Shown here: one piece after another, positions 42,651 to 46,276 of the stretch
Position numbering within the stretch: position 1 is the stretch's first letter
Layout of the letters: each line of letters opens with the position of its first letter
Assembly (NCBI RefSeq): GCF_041601295.1
Contig: NZ_JBFIII010000007.1
Coordinates: 1 to 46,276, forward strand
DNA: 46,276 bases
Direction: 5' to 3'
Source: Immundisolibacter sp.
GTDB lineage: Bacteria; Pseudomonadota; Gammaproteobacteria; Immundisolibacterales; Immundisolibacteraceae
The notes under the pieces: model-generated
What the model saw: only the letters and a program-made list of their open reading frames with translations
Databases searched by the model: none
What the model was told of the DNA's origin: nothing
Position numbers and translations under genes: made by a program

Positions 42651-44031
42651 CAACCCATCGGGTTGGCCGACGATCTTGGCAAGTGTAGTTCGACGAGGCT
42701 GGGTAGCACTGATGCTGCTGGTTCAGACCGCATGCTCGGACGGCTTGCCGGCCCCGATTACGCTGCACAGCGATGACTGGGGTAACTACCAGGTCCAGAC
42801 ACCCCATGGGCCGGTTAAACGCTTGGTGTTCGCGTTTGGCGCCGCGGCCGATCCCGAACTCGATGCCAGTGTCCGGGCAGTGGCCGCGAGGGGGGCGATG
42901 GTGGCCCGTGTCGATGTAGGGGAATTCGCAGCCGGCGTGCTTGACCGCGACGAGCCCTGCCTGGACCTGGCCGGCATCGTCAACTGGCATGCCAACTATC
43001 TCGGCCGGCGCTTCGCGTTTGCCGATCTCGCCCCGCCTCTGATCATCGGCCATTCGACCGGTGCAGGGCTGGCCTATGTCCTGTTGGTGCAGGCACCGCC
43101 TCTCACCTTTGCCGGCGCCATCACCGACGCGCCTGCGCGGCAACTGGCCTTGTCCAAACCGCTGTGCGGAATATCCAGTAAGCCGATTGCAGCCGGCAAA
43201 ATCACCTTGCGCCCAGCGCCGATCGGCGCGCCGTGGCAGATCACAGGCGCTGCCTCGGACAATGCCCTGGTAGCGGCAGTGATGGCCAAAAGTCCGGCTG
43301 GGCTGGTGCAAGTGCTACCGTCCGGCTCGCTGGCGGAAGCCGCTTCGAACAGTTTCAATGCGCAGGAAACGGCCGCCCGCCATGCCACGGCGGTCGCGGA
43401 CTTACCGCTGGTGGAAGTACCGGTAAAGCACCCTACCGACACGCTGGCGGTGATTTATTCCGGTGATGGCGGCTGGCGCGACATCGACAGAACCATCGGC
43501 GGGTTGCTGGCGGACAAGGGCATCCCGGTGGTCGGGATCGATTCGGTACGCTACTTCTGGCACCGCCGCAGCCCAGAACAGATGGCAATGGATCTTGCCC
43601 GCCTGCTGAATCATTACCAGAAGACCTGGGGCAGCCAGCGCGTCGTGCTGATCGGCTACTCCTTTGGGGCCGATATCCTGCCTTTTGCCTACAACCGGCT
43701 ACCGCGCGACTGGCAGGACAAGGTTGTCTTGGTGACTCTGCTGGCACCTGCGCGCGGTGCCGATTTCGAAGTGTCCGTTTCTGGCTGGCTCGGGCAATCA
43801 AACACCGGAACCAATCCAACGTTGCCCGAACTGCAGCGTATGCCACCGGCCAAAGTACTGTGCGTTTACGGTGCCCGGGAGCAGGCCGACAGCCTGTGTA
43901 CAGCGCCCGGTCTGGCCCGCATCACGCGCTTGCAGCGTCCCGGGGACCATCATTTTGATCGGCGTTACGACATCATCGTCGACGCCATCCGCGACCGCCT
44001 CGCATCATTCAATAATGACCGGCATTCATGA
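42631..44031 (+). CDS. acvB: AcvB/VirJ-family periplasmic lipoprotein, likely aminoacyl-phosphatidylglycerol hydrolase
   Basis: A protein of up to 466 residues with two alpha/beta-hydrolase (VirJ) domains. A lipobox LVQTAC places the acylated C35. The first domain has GHSTGAG (140-146); the second has GYSFGAD with candidate nucleophile S344, IYSGDGGWRDIDRTIGGLLADKG before it, and H440 in GDHHFD as a likely triad histidine. AcvB in Agrobacterium hydrolyses lysyl-phosphatidylglycerol and is encoded beside the synthase LpiA, the same layout as here. The GTG at 42631 overlaps mprF by 20 bases; a TTG at 42676 would give a tidier signal peptide, so the start is uncertain. Together with MprF it can tune the aminoacyl-lipid level. 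Confidence 0.92.
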   Translation: MYWSLTDNPSGWPTILASVVRRGWVALMLLVQTACSDGLPAPITLHSDDWGNYQVQTPHGPVKRLVFAFGAAADPELDASVRAVAARGAMVARVDVGEFAAGVLDRDEPCLDLAGIVNWHANYLGRRFAFADLAPPLIIGHSTGAGLAYVLLVQAPPLTFAGAITDAPARQLALSKPLCGISSKPIAAGKITLRPAPIGAPWQITGAASDNALVAAVMAKSPAGLVQVLPSGSLAEAASNSFNAQETAARHATAVADLPLVEVPVKHPTDTLAVIYSGDGGWRDIDRTIGGLLADKGIPVVGIDSVRYFWHRRSPEQMAMDLARLLNHYQKTWGSQRVVLIGYSFGADILPFAYNRLPRDWQDKVVLVTLLAPARGADFEVSVSGWLGQSNTGTNPTLPELQRMPPAKVLCVYGAREQADSLCTAPGLARITRLQRPGDHHFDRRYDIIVDAIRDRLASFNNDRHS

Positions 44032-44072
44032 TCACCTTGAGCCGGCGCGGCCCCAGCGCCAACTCATCGGCA

Positions 44073-45137
44073 TCAATCCGCGCTGTCCCCTGGCTTGGCC
44101 AAAGTCAGCTGCTCAATCGCCCGCTGTACCTGGCCCCGCGCCGGATCGTCCGGCCGCAAAGCCTGTAGCAGTCGCTGCCAGTACTCGCGCGCTTGGTCGC
44201 TTCGGCCGGCAAGTTGCGCCGCCTGCCCCAGCACCCACAACGCCGAACCGTTGCCGGGGTTCAGTTCCAGCAGCTGGCGATACAGCTGTACCGCCCTGGT
44301 GCTTGGCTGCTGCGGATTGAGCGCGTACTCGCTGGCCGCATAGGCGGCCAGCACTTCCGGACGCTGCGGGTCCAGTTCGTGGGCCCGGGCATAAGCGTCA
44401 CGAGCGCCGGCGCGATCACCGCGTGCGCTGCGGCCAAAGCCGGCGCGCACCCACAGCCTGGGGTCCTCAGGCGCATCCCGCACTGCTTGCTCGAAACGCT
44501 CGATCACCGCGGCAATACCGGGTGGTGGCGGGATACCTTCCTCGGCCAGGCCGGCATACGCCTCGAGAATGGACAAATCATCCGGCGCCAGCTGCGCGGC
44601 TTTGCCGTAGGCGCGCCGTGCATCGCCCGGGCGGCCGAGCACGGTGTAAGAGCGACCCAGACGCTTCCAGCCCTCGACGTCGTTGCCATCCGCAGCCAGC
44701 CGGGCTTCCAGCCGCGCCACCATGGCCTCGGGGTCTATCGGTGCGTTAGCGCCAACCTGCGGGCCACTCTGACTGGCGTCAAGCGCGGTCCAGAATGGCC
44801 CCTGCACGTAGGCATAGAGCCCAAGTCCAGCCGCGGGTAGGAACAACAGGACGCCGAGCGCAAAAGGCCACCCGGCACCACCCGCCTGTGCTGCCACCGG
44901 CACCGCGGCGGCCGGCAAGTGGGCCAGTTCCGCCTGCAAGCGCCGCTGTTCGTCGGCAAAACTCGCCGCATCCAGCGCTCCGTCGGCATGGGCCCGCGCA
45001 AGCTCGGCCAGACTCGCCTGCAAATGCGCGCGGCGCGCAACGGTCGTATCGGTGCCAGTGGCTGGCAGCGGCAAACGCAGCACCAGCCAGCCGACTGCGG
45101 CGAGAAGAAAAAGGGCCATCAAAAATACGATAGTCAT
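44073..45137 (-). CDS. ccmI: Cytochrome c maturation protein CcmI (TPR)
   Basis: A 354-residue membrane-anchored chaperone that presents apocytochrome c to the CcmFH ligase. A first helix (4-22), a leucine-zipper-like cytoplasmic loop with LDAASFADEQRRLQAEL, and a second helix (about 92-111) precede a periplasmic domain of TPR repeats (about 135-350). Repeats include EGWKRLGRSYTVLGRPGDARRAYGKAAQLAPDD and SALWVLGQAAQLAGRSDQAREYWQRLL. The ATG at 45137 overlaps the ccmH stop (ATGA). It is the last gene of ccmGHI and converges with acvB across 41 bases without an obvious terminator. Confidence 0.95.
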   Translation of the reverse strand: MTIVFLMALFLLAAVGWLVLRLPLPATGTDTTVARRAHLQASLAELARAHADGALDAASFADEQRRLQAELAHLPAAAVPVAAQAGGAGWPFALGVLLFLPAAGLGLYAYVQGPFWTALDASQSGPQVGANAPIDPEAMVARLEARLAADGNDVEGWKRLGRSYTVLGRPGDARRAYGKAAQLAPDDLSILEAYAGLAEEGIPPPPGIAAVIERFEQAVRDAPEDPRLWVRAGFGRSARGDRAGARDAYARAHELDPQRPEVLAAYAASEYALNPQQPSTRAVQLYRQLLELNPGNGSALWVLGQAAQLAGRSDQAREYWQRLLQALRPDDPARGQVQRAIEQLTLAKPGDSAD

Positions 45138-45520
45138 GCTTGGTCCTGATCATGCAGCCGTCGGCGCAGATACCAGCCCGCGGCGCCCACGCCGAGCAGC
45201 AACAGTACGGGTGGTAGCCACCACAGGGGCGCCCCGCTACCGGCACGCGGCGGCTGCATCAGCACGAAATCGCCGTAGCGGGCGCGAAAGTATTCGATGA
45301 TCTGACCATCGCTGCGTCCGGCCGCGAGCTGTTCCGAGATCAGGGCGCGCATGTCCCGAGCAAGATCGGCGTCCGATTCGGCCACTGACTGGCTCTGGCA
45401 CACCGCGCAGCGCAGTTTTTCGGCAATTTCCAGCATATGCCGCTGCTGCGGGTCTTCGGCCACGACATCGGCCCACGCCATTGGGGCGATCAGCAGCAAC
45501 GCCAACAGCAGTCTGTGCAT
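45134..45520 (-). CDS. ccmH: Cytochrome c maturation thiol reductase CcmH
   Basis: A 128-residue periplasmic, membrane-anchored protein of the CcmH/CycL family. It reduces the CXXCH thiols of apocytochrome c before haem attachment. A signal peptide (1-17) is followed by the LRCAVCQSQSVAES motif with C38 and C41, the helical LARDMRALISEQLAAGRSDGQIIEYF region, and a C-terminal helix (about 98-118). This is the short form without TPR, the TPR part being the separate ccmI. It overlaps both neighbours by a few bases (TGATG with ccmG, ATGA with ccmI). Confidence 0.96.
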   Translation of the reverse strand: MHRLLLALLLIAPMAWADVVAEDPQQRHMLEIAEKLRCAVCQSQSVAESDADLARDMRALISEQLAAGRSDGQIIEYFRARYGDFVLMQPPRAGSGAPLWWLPPVLLLLGVGAAGWYLRRRLHDQDQA

Positions 45521-46044
45521 CAGCTCACCCCGAACAGGCGTCGCAGATAACCGCGCAGGCTATCGGCATCGAGCGGGCCCACGTGCTTGGCCAGGAGCGT
45601 GCCATCGGTGGCCACGAAAAAGGTCTCCGGCACGCCGTACACGCCAAGCTCGATACCGGCTCGTCCTTCAGGATCGAAAAACGACCAGCGGTACGCATTG
45701 CCTCGCTCAGCCAGCCAGGCCTTGCCGGCATCGCGTCGGTCGCGGTAGTTGAGGCCGATGAAAGCCACCCGGTCGCCGAATTCACGGGCGGCGGTCACCA
45801 CCACTGGATGCTCCACCAGACATGATTCGCACCAGGAGGCCCAGACGTTGATCAACATCGGACCACCCTGTCCGGCAGCGGCCAGGTCCACCGCCTGGCC
45901 GTCGAGCGTCACGCCTTCGATCGCCGGTAGCGGCTTGCCCACCAGCGGCGAGGGAATTTGCTTTGGGTCGTGCCGCAGCCCGACTGCCAGTACCCCTAAA
46001 AGCCCTGCCAGTATCGGCAGCAACAGCCATCGCCAAGCCTTCAC
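45520..46044 (-). CDS. ccmG: Thiol:disulfide interchange protein CcmG/DsbE
   Basis: A 174-residue membrane-anchored thioredoxin-fold protein that supplies reducing power to CcmH and apocytochrome c. A signal anchor (about 5-23) is followed by the thioredoxin domain with WASWCESCLVEHP (C72, C75) and the cis-proline loop YGVPETFFV. The start appears to be GTG at 46044, with AGGA ten bases upstream. It is the first of ccmGHI here; ccmF, which normally precedes it, was not seen in the 232 bases to the window edge. Confidence 0.95.
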   Translation of the reverse strand: MKAWRWLLLPILAGLLGVLAVGLRHDPKQIPSPLVGKPLPAIEGVTLDGQAVDLAAAGQGGPMLINVWASWCESCLVEHPVVVTAAREFGDRVAFIGLNYRDRRDAGKAWLAERGNAYRWSFFDPEGRAGIELGVYGVPETFFVATDGTLLAKHVGPLDADSLRGYLRRLFGVS

Positions 46045-46204
46045 GTGGTCATAATCCTGAGGTTTTCCAGCAATCCGAGGCGGGTGTATTGCCGCCCTCG
46101 GGCCACTGTTGCGGCCCGGGAAGGCAGGGCTTCATTATGCCGGCTGCTTGGTCGGCATGGAGAGTGCCGTGGGATGGGCCATGCCGTCACAGACAGCCGG
46201 GTAC

Positions 46205-46218
46205 TTGACCCACGTCAA
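46205..46218. promoter_or_regulatory. FNR/CRP-family-like palindrome
   Basis: TTGACCCACGTCAA is a perfect TTGAC-N4-GTCAA palindrome, close to the FNR/DNR-type consensus TTGAT-N4-ATCAA. It lies about 160 bases before ccmG and 45 bases before an ATG at 46263 on the plus strand. Oxygen- or NO-dependent control of cytochrome c maturation would make sense, but this is a motif match only. Confidence 0.35.
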
Positions 46219-46228
46219 CCCGGCCCAT

Positions 46229-46243
46229 TGCGAACCATTCGCA
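46229..46243. promoter_or_regulatory. Fur-box-like palindrome
   Basis: TGCGAACCATTCGCA is a perfect inverted repeat around a three-base centre. With its flanks it resembles high-GC Fur boxes of the AATGCGAATNATTCGCATT type. It sits about 20 bases before a plus-strand ATG at 46263 that runs off the window, as expected for an iron-regulated gene. Confidence 0.4.
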
Positions 46244-46276
46244 TTACGGGCAGCATAGCGCCATGTCACATCCTGC

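Larger units (their letters stand above)
46135..46275 (-). other. Short open frame entering from the right edge
   Basis: On the minus strand one frame is open from the edge for 46 codons, ending in TAA at 46137-46135. The peptide (starting QDVTWRYAARNANG and ending PTKQPA) is not recognised and does not look like the C-terminus of CcmF. It may be the tail of an unknown gene or a chance open frame; two palindromic candidate operators lie within it, and the two readings compete. Confidence 0.25.

Overview
The window reads as a chromosomal segment of a GC-rich, aerobic Gram-negative bacterium, most likely a gammaproteobacterium. The grounds are system I cytochrome c maturation genes (ccmGHI), the prkA-yeaH-spoVR stress operon, FxsA, a DUF1244 protein, a glutathione-dependent formaldehyde dehydrogenase, a tripartite RND efflux system, and high GC with many TGATG/ATGA gene overlaps. 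The genus cannot be settled from the sequence. No rRNA, tRNA, CRISPR array, phage or full insertion sequence was seen. Two non-coding repeat-like elements are present: a small inverted-repeat (MITE-like) element at 16311-16478 and a chain of five hairpins at 14248-14394.

Layout. (1) 1-2110: the 5' part of a Rieske ring-hydroxylating dioxygenase alpha subunit (minus strand, runs off the left edge), a one-RRM RNA-binding protein with a clear terminator, and a DUF1244 protein. (2) 2234-10266, minus strand: a chemosensory operon in the order cheA-cheW-mcp-cheB-cheR-cheX-cheY, ending with a second CheC/CheX-like gene. CheZ and CheD are absent, and a possible sigma-28-like promoter precedes cheA. 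(3) 10429-16314: a DUF4126 membrane protein, an acyl-CoA dehydrogenase coupled to an alpha-methylacyl-CoA racemase-like family III CoA-transferase, a FAXC/metaxin-type GST, a glycine-zipper secreted protein, a DHDPS-family lyase and FxsA. (4) 16494-19136, minus strand: nudF-gph-otsB, i.e. ADP-ribose pyrophosphatase, phosphoglycolate phosphatase and a two-domain trehalose-phosphatase. (5) 19334-24171: prkA-yeaH-spoVR with a near-consensus sigma-54 promoter upstream.

(6) 24178-25547, minus strand: a GtrA-like protein coupled to a polysaccharide deacetylase. (7) 25772-31497: class III alcohol dehydrogenase, cardiolipin synthase, an OmpR-type two-component pair and a membrane-anchored beta-propeller protein. 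(8) 31983-44031: seven overlapping genes encoding an outer-membrane efflux lipoprotein, a periplasmic adaptor, an RND pump, an LTA-synthase-like sulfatase, a small potassium-channel-like protein, MprF (lysyl-phosphatidylglycerol synthase/flippase) and an AcvB/VirJ lipoprotein. (9) 44073-46044, minus strand: ccmG-ccmH-ccmI.

The most interesting part is region 8 with its upstream neighbours. All seven junctions are overlaps, so the products are probably made together. The predicted activities centre on phosphatidylglycerol: cardiolipin synthase (adjacent), an LTA-synthase-type phosphoglycerol transferase, an aminoacyl-PG synthase/flippase and its likely hydrolase. They sit with an efflux pump and an ion channel, next to a two-component system. 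I read this as a candidate envelope-charge or membrane-stress module. That reading is inference; the family assignments rest on visible motifs.
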